From the NCBI GenBank assembly GCA_038259155.1, contig JBBSPE010000088.1, positions 1-18,435 of the forward strand: a DNA stretch of 18,435 nt, in the 5' to 3' direction. The DNA comes from JAABRT01 sp038259155 (lineage in GTDB: Bacteria > Gemmatimonadota > Gemmatimonadetes > Gemmatimonadales > Gemmatimonadaceae). The notes beneath the pieces are model-generated. The model worked only from the letters and a program-made list of their open reading frames with translations, was not told the DNA's origin and searched no databases. The position numbers and the translations under genes were made by a program. Positions 1 through 7,414 of the stretch are shown here, in pieces; positions within the stretch are counted from its first letter, which is position 1, and each line of letters starts with the position of its first letter.

Positions 1-2678
1 CGTCCGTCCCCGCGGACCACGTGCGTGTCGGCCGCCTCCACCGCGCCCGCACTCACGGGCGGAAGCTCGGCGAACCCGAGCTCGTCCACCGACTGGCCAA
101 TCAGGGTCTCCACGGGCTTGCCGAACAGTCGCGCCGCCGAGGCGTTCGCCGCCTGCACCCGTCGCTCACGCACCACCATTTTCGCATCGAATGCACTTTC
201 GAAGAGCGCCCGGAACTGGCGTTCGCTGGCCTTTGTGCGCTGCTCACTCTCCTGCAGCGCCGTTGCCCGGTCGTGCAGCAGCCGCAGCCGCCAGCGATAC
301 AGAAACGCCAGCGCACCCGCGAACAACGCCGCGTAGACCAGCTGCCACACCGGTGAGCGGAGCGGCGGATGCGCCACCGTGAAGCGCTGGGTGACGGGCC
401 CGTACTCGCGTCCCGCGTGATCGCGCGCCCAGGCCTGTACCGCATACGCACCGGGTTGCAGCGCCGGGTACGTCACCTCACTGTTGCTGTTCCACACATC
501 GGTCGCTGGCGTGGACCGTCCGCCCATCTCGATGCGGTAGCGCAGATCCTCCTCCCGATGAAACGTGGGCAGCGCCAGCCGAACCTGAATCCGGTTGTCC
601 ACGGCCGCCACCACACCGCCGTCGTCCACGGCGTCGCCGTTCGCCCCGCTCGTGATCGCCATCGTGAACAGGCGCTTGTCCGGCGGTGGCAGCGCCCGGG
701 CATCAACCCGCCCCACGCCGTGCGCCGTCCCGATCCACCGCGTACCCGGCGCCCCACCCTCCCCAATCGCATACATGACCGGGCTCGGCAGGCCATCCGT
801 GGGGCCGAGCATCGTGAGCATGCGCCAGGACGCCGAGTCCGGCGACGCGAGATCAAGTACCGCTACACCGTCGGACGTCGCCACCATCACGCGCGCGGCG
901 TCGTCGCAGCGCAGATCATAGACGTGCTCGGAGCGAAAGAAACTGCGCATGCGCAACGGCAGGGGATGCCACGTCGAATCGATCGCGCGCCGCACGTAGA
1001 CACCGAACGCACTCGCGCCGAGCAGCGTCGCGGCCGGGCCCGCGCGCAGCCGGCACAGCCGACGAAAGACGAGCGGTTGCTCCTCCACGACCGGCACGCG
1101 ATCCGCCTGCCAGCGCTCACCGACCCTCCGACGCACACCGAACCCCCCGCTCACCCACACGGTGGAGTCATCGCCCTGCGCGCCGAGCACATCGTACGCC
1201 ACGCTCGCCGGCGTGCCCGCCAGACGTTCCCAGACGCGACCATCCCAGCGCATCGCGCCGGAGTCCGTGGCCGCGAGCAGCGCCGAGGTGGTGTCACGTT
1301 CGTCTTCCAGCGCAAACCGCGACACGGTGGTCTCACCGAGGCCCGCGTCGCGCCGCAACCAACGCTCGTTCACCCGCTGAAACGCGCCGAGCGCCGCACC
1401 AACCCACACGTCGGACTGCGGCGCACGCGGCGGGCGCACAAAGAGCGCCGAGGCGCGACCATCACCGAGATCCTCGACGTCGGCCACGGTGCGGGCGGTG
1501 TTGCCGGCAATCTCGATTACTCCGACGTCACTCGTGGCTACCCAAGTGAGGTTGGGGACACCAAACGGCTGCTCCAGCACGGCGCGGATGCTGCGCCGCA
1601 ACCCCGCCTGCTCTGACACCAGTGTGGCCGCCCGACCGACACTCAGGCGCACCACGCCATCGCCAAAGGTGCCCACGTAGACGGCAAAACCACCGGCATG
1701 TCCACGCACACCCGTGAGCGCGTGCACCGGCGTCCGCGGTTCGGTGGAACGCAAGTTGACCGTGTCCCAGTCGGCACCGCGTTGCCGCATCAGCAGGCCG
1801 TCCAGCGTGCCCACCCACAACTCCGGATTCCCCTGCGCATCAGGTATCGACGCCAGCCGATAGGCGAGACGCGGAGCGCCCACGACCTCGACCCAGCGAC
1901 CGCCAGCGGTATCCGGCACCAGTCGCGCGACACCGCGATCTGTCCCGGCGAACAGCGTGTGACTGCTGTCGGGGCTCACCATCAACTGCTCCACCGAGCG
2001 CGCGCGAAGCCCCTGCGCCGCTCCGTACGTCTGCCGCCAGGCACCATCGCGCCAGACCGCGATGCGGCCGCCGGCGGTGGCCAACCAGAGCTCATCGGGC
2101 GCCCCATCACGGGGACGTGCGCGCAGCACCGGACCGTTCACCGCCAGCCCCGCGGGGAACGGTAGCATGTCCCAGGTGCGGCCATTGAACTGTGCCAGCC
2201 CCGATGCGGCGGCGGCCGTGAGACGCCGCGTTCCACCAACGGCGTTCGTCATGAGCAATGAGTAGACGGTGCCCGAGGGCAGCCCATCGGCCGCATCATA
2301 CAGTCTCGTCGCGCCATCGGAAGTGCGACTGACCGCGCCCGTGCGCGTACCAAACCACACCGTCCCATCATCCGACATGGTGATCGTGCGTACGTGGCGT
2401 GGTCCAATCGGAAGCGGCACACGTTCGAATCGACCGGACACAAAGCGATGCGCGCCCGCGTCCGTCCCGACCCATAACGATTCGTCGGGCAGCACTTCCA
2501 CGGCGAACACGGCCAGCGAGCGCAGGCCGTCGGTGGACGCGAAGCGCCGCTCGGAATAGTCGCGCAGCGATACCGGAACCGCCGCCTGCGACCACAGGGC
2601 GCAGGGGGCGAACACGGCAAGCCCGCCAACACAGGCAATCAGAAAGCCGGAGCCGGACAATCCTAAACGAGAACGCAT
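1..2678 (-). CDS. Two-component-type propeller sensor protein (3' end beyond window)
   Basis: Continuous frame of 892 codons that starts at ATG 2678 and is still open at position 1, so the C-terminus is missing. Residues 1 to about 32 look like a signal peptide (MRSRL, then a hydrophobic stretch ending near WSQA). Residues about 40-690 hold roughly 13 short repeats of the 'xLWVGTxxGvxr' kind (two-component regulator propeller, Reg_prop), enough for two seven-bladed beta-propellers. A Y_Y_Y-like Ig domain follows at about 697-770 (LRYRIEMGG, then QAWARDHAGREYGP). One membrane helix lies at about 775-797, then a basic/coiled segment, then a PAS domain from about 815 (FRALFESAFDA, AANASAARLFGKPVETLIGQ). 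Families with this order are membrane sensors that bind ligands in the periplasm. Most continue into a histidine kinase, but here the output domain lies outside the window. The start is 43 nt after the polyphosphate kinase stop on the same strand, so co-transcription is possible. No clear Shine-Dalgarno precedes the ATG. Confidence 0.88.
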   Translation of the reverse strand, partial: MRSRLGLSGSGFLIACVGGLAVFAPCALWSQAAVPVSLRDYSERRFASTDGLRSLAVFAVEVLPDESLWVGTDAGAHRFVSGRFERVPLPIGPRHVRTITMSDDGTVWFGTRTGAVSRTSDGATRLYDAADGLPSGTVYSLLMTNAVGGTRRLTAAAASGLAQFNGRTWDMLPFPAGLAVNGPVLRARPRDGAPDELWLATAGGRIAVWRDGAWRQTYGAAQGLRARSVEQLMVSPDSSHTLFAGTDRGVARLVPDTAGGRWVEVVGAPRLAYRLASIPDAQGNPELWVGTLDGLLMRQRGADWDTVNLRSTEPRTPVHALTGVRGHAGGFAVYVGTFGDGVVRLSVGRAATLVSEQAGLRRSIRAVLEQPFGVPNLTWVATSDVGVIEIAGNTARTVADVEDLGDGRASALFVRPPRAPQSDVWVGAALGAFQRVNERWLRRDAGLGETTVSRFALEDERDTTSALLAATDSGAMRWDGRVWERLAGTPASVAYDVLGAQGDDSTVWVSGGFGVRRRVGERWQADRVPVVEEQPLVFRRLCRLRAGPAATLLGASAFGVYVRRAIDSTWHPLPLRMRSFFRSEHVYDLRCDDAARVMVATSDGVAVLDLASPDSASWRMLTMLGPTDGLPSPVMYAIGEGGAPGTRWIGTAHGVGRVDARALPPPDKRLFTMAITSGANGDAVDDGGVVAAVDNRIQVRLALPTFHREEDLRYRIEMGGRSTPATDVWNSNSEVTYPALQPGAYAVQAWARDHAGREYGPVTQRFTVAHPPLRSPVWQLVYAALFAGALAFLYRWRLRLLHDRATALQESEQRTKASERQFRALFESAFDAKMVVRERRVQAANASAARLFGKPVETLIGQSVDELGFAELPPVSAGAVEAADTHVVRGDG

Positions 2679-2721
2679 TGTGTGTCAGTATCGACGCCAC
2701 ACGTGCGCAAGCGTAGCGCGC

Positions 2722-3552
2722 TCAGGCAAATCCCTTTGCCGCCTCCGCCACTGCGGGGTCCATCGCCGGATAGCGCGAGTCGAGCGACTCCAGCGTCTCC
2801 ACCAGCAACCGCGCCACGAGGAAATTCCGCACCCGCTTCTCGTCGGCCGGCACGACGTACCAGGGCGCGACCGGCGTGCTCGTCTTCGCCATCGCGTCCT
2901 GATACGCTTCCGTATAGTCGTCCCAGCGGGCGCGATCCTCGAGGTCGCCCAGACGGAACTTCCAGTTCTTGCGCGGATCGTCGAGGCGCTCCTGCAGCCG
3001 CTGGCGCTGCTCCTCGCGGCTCACGTGCAGACAGCACTTCACGATCACGGTGCCGCTTTCCGCGAGCGTGCGTTCGAACTCGGCAATCTGCCGATAGCGT
3101 GGCTTCCACACGGACTTGGGGGCAAGACCGCGCACCCGCACCACCAGCACGTCTTCATAGTGGGAGCGATTGAAGACACCGATCACGCCCTTCGGCGGCA
3201 CCACCTGATGCACCCGCCACAGGAAATCGTGCGAGAGCTCGCGCTCGGTTGGCGGGCCAAACGCCGCCACCCGCACACCCATGGGGCTGCACGCGCCAAC
3301 CACGCTCCGAATGGTGCCGTCCTTGCCCGCCGCGTCGCGCCCCTGCAGCACAAGCAGAAGCGCGCGGCGACCGTCTGCGTGAAAGGCGGCCTGCAGCTCC
3401 TCGAGTCGCCTGAGCAGCGCCTTGGTGTGCGTGCCGAGCGTCTTGTTGTCAGGGGTGCCTTTGGGTGGGGCGGCGCTGCGAGCGTCGAGCGTGGCCTTGT
3501 CGCCCGGCTTTACCGGCGACAGGCGCGGCAGCGCGTCGAGCTCTGCACTCAC
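2722..3552 (-). CDS. ppk2: Polyphosphate kinase 2 family protein (polyphosphate:nucleotide phosphotransferase)
   Basis: A protein of 276 aa if it begins at GTG 3552. PPK2 enzymes move phosphate between polyphosphate and nucleotides in the cytoplasm. Visible signatures are the Walker A loop GRDAAGKDG at residues 71-79, the conserved segment LSHDFLWRVHQ at 106-116, the Walker B-like stretch GVFNRSHYEDVLVVRV at 125-140, and the lid-region motif around DDPRKNWKF at 191-199. The pattern NRSHYEDVLVVRV resembles the single-domain PPK2 groups that phosphorylate AMP and/or ADP, but the subclass cannot be fixed by eye. The length is normal for a one-domain PPK2. The chosen GTG overlaps the stop of the upstream flavoprotein gene (GTGA), which suggests translational coupling. 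An in-frame GTG at 3615 would give 297 aa with a long basic extension and a 67-bp overlap, and is less likely. The gene belongs to the CDF-flavoprotein-PPK2 cluster. Confidence 0.92.
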   Translation of the reverse strand: MSAELDALPRLSPVKPGDKATLDARSAAPPKGTPDNKTLGTHTKALLRRLEELQAAFHADGRRALLLVLQGRDAAGKDGTIRSVVGACSPMGVRVAAFGPPTERELSHDFLWRVHQVVPPKGVIGVFNRSHYEDVLVVRVRGLAPKSVWKPRYRQIAEFERTLAESGTVIVKCCLHVSREEQRQRLQERLDDPRKNWKFRLGDLEDRARWDDYTEAYQDAMAKTSTPVAPWYVVPADEKRVRNFLVARLLVETLESLDSRYPAMDPAVAEAAKGFA

Positions 3553-4010
3553 GCTGACACCGATCCAGCCGGTTCGGCGCGTCGCCCCTCGGCTTCGTCC
3601 ACGAAGAGGCCACACAACACCCGGCGCGCAGGCGTGGGGTCGTTTTCCGTGAGCGTCTCGGGCACCAAGGTGCGGAGGGCCGCGAGCCCCTCTTGGTAGC
3701 GTAACTGCGCCGACGCGTGCTGGTCGTCGCGCAGCACCTCCAGCCGGCCGCGCACCACGGCACTCTCCCAGTCAAAGAGGCCCCGCACCTCGTCCACCTC
3801 GAGCGCCACCCACGGGTTGTGCGACACCGTGGCGAGCTTCGTGCCGGGTTCTGTACGCACGTAGATCCACCCTCCGGCGAAGACATAGTGAATGGGCTCG
3901 ATATCCACGCGATCGCGATACGTAAACGCCAGGCGACCGACGTGCTGACGCGCGAGCAGGGCGTCGATCTGCGCTCGCGAGCGGACGGAGAACTGCGGTC
4001 GGGATGTCAT
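3549..4010 (-). CDS. Pyridoxamine 5'-phosphate oxidase-fold (FMN-binding split barrel) protein
   Basis: A 153-aa protein starting MTSRPQFSVRSRAQID. The N-terminal helix followed by HVGRLAFTYRDRVDIEPIHYVFAGGWIYVRTEPGTK is typical of small PNPOx-like flavoproteins: 'G.La..d....P.......g.iy..t..G.K'. The next strand, NPWVALEVDEV, matches the 'p.v.fevde' strand of the family. Members bind FMN or F420 and include nitroreductase-like and 'pyridoxamine 5-phosphate oxidase family' proteins. The substrate cannot be inferred, and true PNPOx (PdxH) is larger. The ATG overlaps the stop codon of the upstream CDF transporter gene (ATGA), and its own stop overlaps the PPK2 start, so it sits in the middle of a coupled set. 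The frame could be extended upstream to 4094, but that segment is basic, low in complexity and lies inside the transporter gene, so the internal ATG is preferred. Confidence 0.85.
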   Translation of the reverse strand: MTSRPQFSVRSRAQIDALLARQHVGRLAFTYRDRVDIEPIHYVFAGGWIYVRTEPGTKLATVSHNPWVALEVDEVRGLFDWESAVVRGRLEVLRDDQHASAQLRYQEGLAALRTLVPETLTENDPTPARRVLCGLFVDEAEGRRAEPAGSVSA

Positions 4011-4915
4011 GTTGGCGCGGTCTCGTACGGTTCCATATGGATGAGCACCCCTTCGGCGGCGGGAACGGCCGTCCGGATCGCAGTCTTCACGCAACCGCTG
4101 ACAATGTGCGCATCATGCAGTGAGAGCGTCGGATCCGCCTGCACATGCAGGTCAACGTACAGCGCGGTCCCGACGCGACGAACCTTCAGCTTTTCAAGAT
4201 ACCGGACGTCCGGCACAGTGCGAGCCGCGGCCAGAATGCGCTCGCGCAGACCGGCTTCCGGCGCGCGGTCCATGAGGTCGTGAAGGGCCGGCCGGAGCAG
4301 CGCGGCGCCATTCACCAGAATCACGAGCGCCGCCACCAGCGCGGCCCAATCGTCCGCCGCCTCCCACCCCGGACCGGCCAGCACGGCAACCGCGATGCCC
4401 ACAAACGCGGCCCCCGACGTGATCGCATCGCTGAGGTGGTGCCACGCGTCCGCCTGCACCGCCGGCGAGCCGCTGGCCCGGCCGGCCGCGTGCTGGCGCC
4501 GGAACAACCACTGTTTGACGGCCAGCACGAGGGCGAGCACGATCAAGGTCCAGGGGGCGGGCGCGGCGCCGGGCGCCCGAATCTCCGCCACCGCCTGCCA
4601 CGCGATCCCCACGGCGGCGGCCAGAAGCATGAGCGACACCGTGGCCGCCGCCAGCGGTTCGGCCCGACCGTAGCCAAACGGATAATCGTCGTCGGCGTCA
4701 CGCGCGGCCAGGCGCAGCCCGCCCAGCACCACCAAGGAGGCCAGCACATCGGCAGCGCTCTCGACGGCGTCCGCGACCAGCGCGTACGAGTTGCCCGCCA
4801 GCCCCGCGACCAGCTTGACCACGGCGAGGGCGGCATTGCTGAGCAGGCCCACCTGGGCGCCGCGGAAGCCAGCCAGGCGCAGCTCCGGGTGACTGCCGGT
4901 GCTTATACGGTTCAT
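4007..4915 (-). CDS. Cation diffusion facilitator (CDF) family metal transporter
   Basis: A 302-aa inner membrane transporter that should exchange a divalent metal ion (Zn, Fe, Mn or Co class) for protons. About six membrane segments fall within residues 20-210, followed by a cytoplasmic C-terminal domain at 215-295 with the usual ferredoxin-like pattern (VRYLEKLKVRRVGTALYVDLHVQ, then a His-containing HDAHIVS). The transport site is visible as E52-x3-D56 in TM2 (ADAVESAAD) and H159-x3-D163 in TM5 (DAWHHLSD). The motif YPFGYGRAEPLAA (78-90) between TM2 and TM3 is typical of the family. The first site has Glu where His or Asp is often found, so the metal cannot be predicted with confidence. The ATG at 4915 has no obvious Shine-Dalgarno. 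This is the first gene of the minus-strand cluster, and its stop overlaps the next start by ATGA. Confidence 0.93.
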   Translation of the reverse strand: MNRISTGSHPELRLAGFRGAQVGLLSNAALAVVKLVAGLAGNSYALVADAVESAADVLASLVVLGGLRLAARDADDDYPFGYGRAEPLAAATVSLMLLAAAVGIAWQAVAEIRAPGAAPAPWTLIVLALVLAVKQWLFRRQHAAGRASGSPAVQADAWHHLSDAITSGAAFVGIAVAVLAGPGWEAADDWAALVAALVILVNGAALLRPALHDLMDRAPEAGLRERILAAARTVPDVRYLEKLKVRRVGTALYVDLHVQADPTLSLHDAHIVSGCVKTAIRTAVPAAEGVLIHMEPYETAPT

Positions 4916-5051
4916 GGGGATGTTTCAAGATAGGTCGGCGGATCGTCATCGTGTCGGTCAGCCTGACAGCCTCAATGACACCGAAACGACCCCGCCACGG
5001 GTTCGCCGCGACGGGAAACTTCGGACCATTTGTCCAACTTCCACTCAATTA

Positions 5052-5099
5052 ACGGTTGCCCTCTGGGAATTGATGCGTAAGTTGATGCGTGGCAACCGT
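5052..5099. repeat. 9-bp perfect inverted repeat enclosing a 9-bp direct repeat
   Basis: ACGGTTGCC at 5052-5060 is the exact reverse complement of GGCAACCGT at 5091-5099. The 30-nt interior contains TTGATGCGT twice, at 5070-5078 and 5082-5090 (12-bp spacing, about one helical turn). It lies in the divergent control region and could be an operator or a hairpin in a 5' leader. The repeats are seen directly and the role is inferred. Confidence 0.6.
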
Positions 5100-5232
5100 G
5101 CGGGCGTTATGCACCGGGATCCATTCGGGGTCTTGGTCCTATCTGGTCAGCGGATGCCTACAGGTCGGGTCTTTTCATAGAACCTGATCGTTTGGTCATC
5201 CGGCAGGCTTTCGGCGGTTCAGTCCGTCTCAA

Positions 5233-5251
5233 TTGTCACATTTGTCACATT
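5233..5251 (+). repeat. Tandem TTGTCACATT repeat just upstream of the ompA-like gene
   Basis: TTGTCACATT occurs at 5233-5242 and again at 5242-5251 (9-bp period, sharing one T). It ends 12 nt before the ATG and directly before the ribosome binding site. It may be a protein-binding or leader element, or part of the core promoter if the leader is very short. Confidence 0.5.
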
Positions 5252-5254
5252 CAC

Positions 5255-5260
5255 GGGAGA
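5255..5260 (+). promoter_or_regulatory. Ribosome binding site that fixes the OmpA-like start
   Basis: GGGAGA lies 3 nt before ATG 5264. The frame extends upstream to 5192, but only ATG 5264 has this site and is followed by a proper signal peptide, so 5264 is taken as the start. Confidence 0.6.
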
Positions 5261-5263
5261 AAT

Positions 5264-6286
5264 ATGCGTACTCTTGCCTCGTTCGCGCTGGGCACTGTGC
5301 TTGCCCTCGGCCTGCCCGCTTCGCTTCTGGCGCAGCGACAGGGCGCGGTGGAAATCGGCGGCTTCGGCCGGTTCACCACCTTTGGTGAATCGCAGAAGCT
5401 CGATCCGGCATTTGGTGGCGGTGGGCGCGCTGGCGTCTACATCCTGCGCAACCTCATGCTCGAAATGGATCTGTCCTACGCCGACGCGGACGTCGATCGT
5501 CCGGCCACCGGGATTGCGATCATCGACTCGCTCAACCGCGTGTCGCACACGCAGTGGAGCTATCGCCTGCTCTACAACCAGCCGCTCAACAGCAAGCTCA
5601 AGCTGTTGCTCGGCGCCGGCTACGCGTATGACGCGTACGGCCGTCAGCGTCAGGTGGCACCGCGTGGCGGTGGCCCCGAGGGTCTCGTGGGTCTGCGCTT
5701 CGCCATCAACGACATGTGGTCGCTCCGTCTCGAAGGCACCGGTCACTTTGTCGGTGAGGATGCCGACACCAAGCCGGAGCCGCGCGAGAGCCACGCCGTG
5801 CTCGGCGCGCAGGCTGGCATCAGCATCGCGCTGTTCACCAGCGCGCGTCAGCCCATGATGGTGTATGACACGGTCCGCGTCCTCACGCGTGACACGGTCA
5901 TCACCACCCGCATCGACACCGTCCGCGTGAACGTGCCGGGCAAGGCCATCGTCATCGGCGCCGTCCAGTTCGCGTTCAACCAGGACGCCATCACCCCGGA
6001 AGCCGCCTCGGTGCTCGATCAGATCGCCGCGTCGCTGCTCGAGTCGGTGAACACGTCCCGCACCATTGACGTCACGGGTAACACCGACGCCATTGGCGGT
6101 GAGACGTACAACATGAACCTCGGCCAGCAGCGCGCCGACCAGGTGCGTGACTATCTCGTGTCCAAGGGTGTTGCCGGTTCGCGCATCACCACCAAGACGG
6201 CCGGCGAGGGCTCGCCGCTCGCTCCGAACAACACGGACAACGGTCGCGCCACCAACCGTCGCGTGCTGATCATGCTCAACAACTGA
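5264..6286 (+). CDS. OmpA family outer membrane protein (beta-barrel plus peptidoglycan-binding domain)
   Basis: A 340-aa protein. Residues 1-24 are a clear Sec signal peptide (MRTLASFALGTVLALG..., cleavage after LLAQ). Residues about 25-205 form alternating strands that look like a small outer membrane beta-barrel. A linker with repeated VYDTVRV/RDTVITT/IDTVRV phrases follows at about 205-225. Residues 226-340 are an OmpA C-terminal domain with VQFAFNQDAITPEA, GNTDAIGGETYNMNLGQQRADQVRDYL and the closing NGRATNRRV. D275 and R290, 15 residues apart, match the pair that grips diaminopimelate of peptidoglycan in characterised OmpA domains. The usual 'GHTD' is GNTD here. The likely role is to anchor the outer membrane to the wall. 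Codon use looks like that of a highly expressed gene, and a strong terminator follows, so it is probably transcribed alone. Confidence 0.93.
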   Translation: MRTLASFALGTVLALGLPASLLAQRQGAVEIGGFGRFTTFGESQKLDPAFGGGGRAGVYILRNLMLEMDLSYADADVDRPATGIAIIDSLNRVSHTQWSYRLLYNQPLNSKLKLLLGAGYAYDAYGRQRQVAPRGGGPEGLVGLRFAINDMWSLRLEGTGHFVGEDADTKPEPRESHAVLGAQAGISIALFTSARQPMMVYDTVRVLTRDTVITTRIDTVRVNVPGKAIVIGAVQFAFNQDAITPEAASVLDQIAASLLESVNTSRTIDVTGNTDAIGGETYNMNLGQQRADQVRDYLVSKGVAGSRITTKTAGEGSPLAPNNTDNGRATNRRVLIMLNN

Positions 6287-6330
6287 TTCGTCCGGCGCGT
6301 GTTCGCACGCGCCGAACCGATCGGATCTGC

Positions 6331-6367
6331 GGCGCCGTTCCTTCGGGAACGGCGCCGTTATGTTTTT
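6331..6367 (+). terminator. Intrinsic terminator of the OmpA-like gene
   Basis: GGCGCCGTTCC (6331-6341), a TTCG loop (6342-6345) and GGAACGGCGCC (6346-6356) form a perfect 11-bp GC-rich hairpin capped by a stable UUCG tetraloop. It is followed by GTTATGTTTTT, 45 nt after the ompA-like stop. Confidence 0.88.
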
Positions 6368-6375
6368 GCAACCGG

Positions 6376-6409
6376 GACCAGCAATGCGCGGCGACCAGCA
6401 ATGCGCGGC
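6376..6409 (+). repeat. 17-bp tandem duplication
   Basis: GACCAGCAATGCGCGGC is present at 6376-6392 and repeated immediately at 6393-6409. The second copy runs into a repeat (6405-6421) of the terminator's left arm and loop, GCGGCGCCGTTCCTTCG, first present at 6329-6345. The region lies between the terminator and the acyltransferase start. Confidence 0.75.
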
Positions 6410-6431
6410 GCCGTTCCTTCGAACCGCCGGC

Positions 6432-7376
6432 ATGACCACCGCTTCTCCCACTGAGCCCCAGGGCTTCGAGCCCGCGACAGCCGCCACCCTTAGAGACCGC
6501 GCACAGTACGCCGCCGTACGCGTACTCGTCGCATGCCTCCGACTGCTCGGCTGGCGCACGGCGAGCGCGTTTGGGGCACTGCTGGGGCGGCTCGCCTACA
6601 ATCCACTCGGAATACGCAGAACCGTTGTGCACGAGCACCTCCGCCTCGCTTTCCCCGAGTGGTCCGAGGCGCAGGTCACCCGCACCGCGATCGAGGCCTA
6701 CGAGAGTTTTGGGCGCACGTCGATTGAGACCGCTGTGCTCGCCGGCACACCGCCGGAACGCGTGCGCGAGCTCGTGCCCGAGGCCGAAGGTTGGGATGTG
6801 CTCCACGAAGCCTGGTCGCTCGGCAAGGGCGTAATCCTCGTGTCCGGGCACATTGGCAGCTGGGAGCTCGGTGGCGCGTGCATCTCCGCGCGTGGCATTC
6901 CCACCGCCGCAATCACGCGGCGCATGGCCAATCCGCTGTTCGACCGCTACTTGCGGGACACGCGCAAGACCATGGACGTCGAGGTCATCCACGACGCCGT
7001 CGCCATCCGACGCGTGCCGCGCGCGCTGGCGGAGGGCAAGTGCATTGCCTTCCTGTGCGACCAGGATGCGCTGGGCCTCGCGTCCACCTTCGTCCCGTTC
7101 TTCGGCCGGCCGGCGCGTACGCCAAGAGGGCCTGGCGTGTTCGCCTTCCGCCTTGGCGCGCCCATCATCTTTGCCGCGTGTCTCCGACGTCCGGACGGAC
7201 GCTATCGCATGGTGTTCGACCGCGTGCCCGTGGAGGACACCGGCAATCGGCACGAGGATGTGGACCGCATTGTCGCGACATTCACGCGACGCCTCGAAGA
7301 AGAAGTACGCCGGACACCCGGCCAGTATTTCTGGCAGCATCGACGCTGGAAGCGCCAACCGCCAGCAAACGGGTGA
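6432..7376 (+). CDS. Lipid A biosynthesis-type lysophospholipid acyltransferase (LpxL/HtrB family)
   Basis: A 314-aa protein if started at ATG 6432. Family members transfer an acyl chain from acyl-ACP onto a lipid A precursor or a related lipid at the inner membrane. Visible signatures are the catalytic H-x4-E motif SGHIGSWE (H140, E145), the CDQDALGLASTFVPFFGRPA region that matches the family's 'DQ......FFG.pA.tp.G' block, RGPGVFAFRLGAPI, and the C-terminal YFWQHRRWKRQP, the family's 'W.HrRWKtrp' ending. An N-terminal hydrophobic helix lies at about 27-58. The length is normal. The frame stays open up to ATG 6360, but that start would lie inside the terminator T-run and read through the 17-bp repeats, so 6432 is preferred. 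No strong Shine-Dalgarno is visible. No other lipid A genes are nearby, so the exact acceptor is unknown. Confidence 0.88.
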   Translation: MTTASPTEPQGFEPATAATLRDRAQYAAVRVLVACLRLLGWRTASAFGALLGRLAYNPLGIRRTVVHEHLRLAFPEWSEAQVTRTAIEAYESFGRTSIETAVLAGTPPERVRELVPEAEGWDVLHEAWSLGKGVILVSGHIGSWELGGACISARGIPTAAITRRMANPLFDRYLRDTRKTMDVEVIHDAVAIRRVPRALAEGKCIAFLCDQDALGLASTFVPFFGRPARTPRGPGVFAFRLGAPIIFAACLRRPDGRYRMVFDRVPVEDTGNRHEDVDRIVATFTRRLEEEVRRTPGQYFWQHRRWKRQPPANG

Positions 7377-7414
7377 CCGGCACTCGCGCGCGCGGGCAGC
7401 ACCCGTTCAATTGA

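Larger units (their letters stand above)
4916..5263. promoter_or_regulatory. Divergent intergenic control region
   Basis: A 348-bp stretch without a convincing gene lies between the minus-strand transporter cluster and the plus-strand OmpA-like gene, so it should carry both promoters. It is locally AT-richer than the genes (for example 5036-5090). It contains the inverted repeat at 5052-5099 and the tandem repeat at 5233-5251, listed separately. I could not assign -35/-10 hexamers with confidence on either strand. Confidence 0.6.

Noticed and set aside
369..1616. 415-codon open frame on the plus strand
   Set aside because: Arg/His/Pro-rich shadow of the propeller sensor gene, which is continuous on the minus strand and has real repeats and domains.
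5219..6559. 446-codon open frame on the minus strand opposite the OmpA-like gene
   Set aside because: Low-complexity product with no recognisable motifs. It crosses the ompA-like terminator and the acyltransferase start, and the plus-strand OmpA reading is unmistakable.
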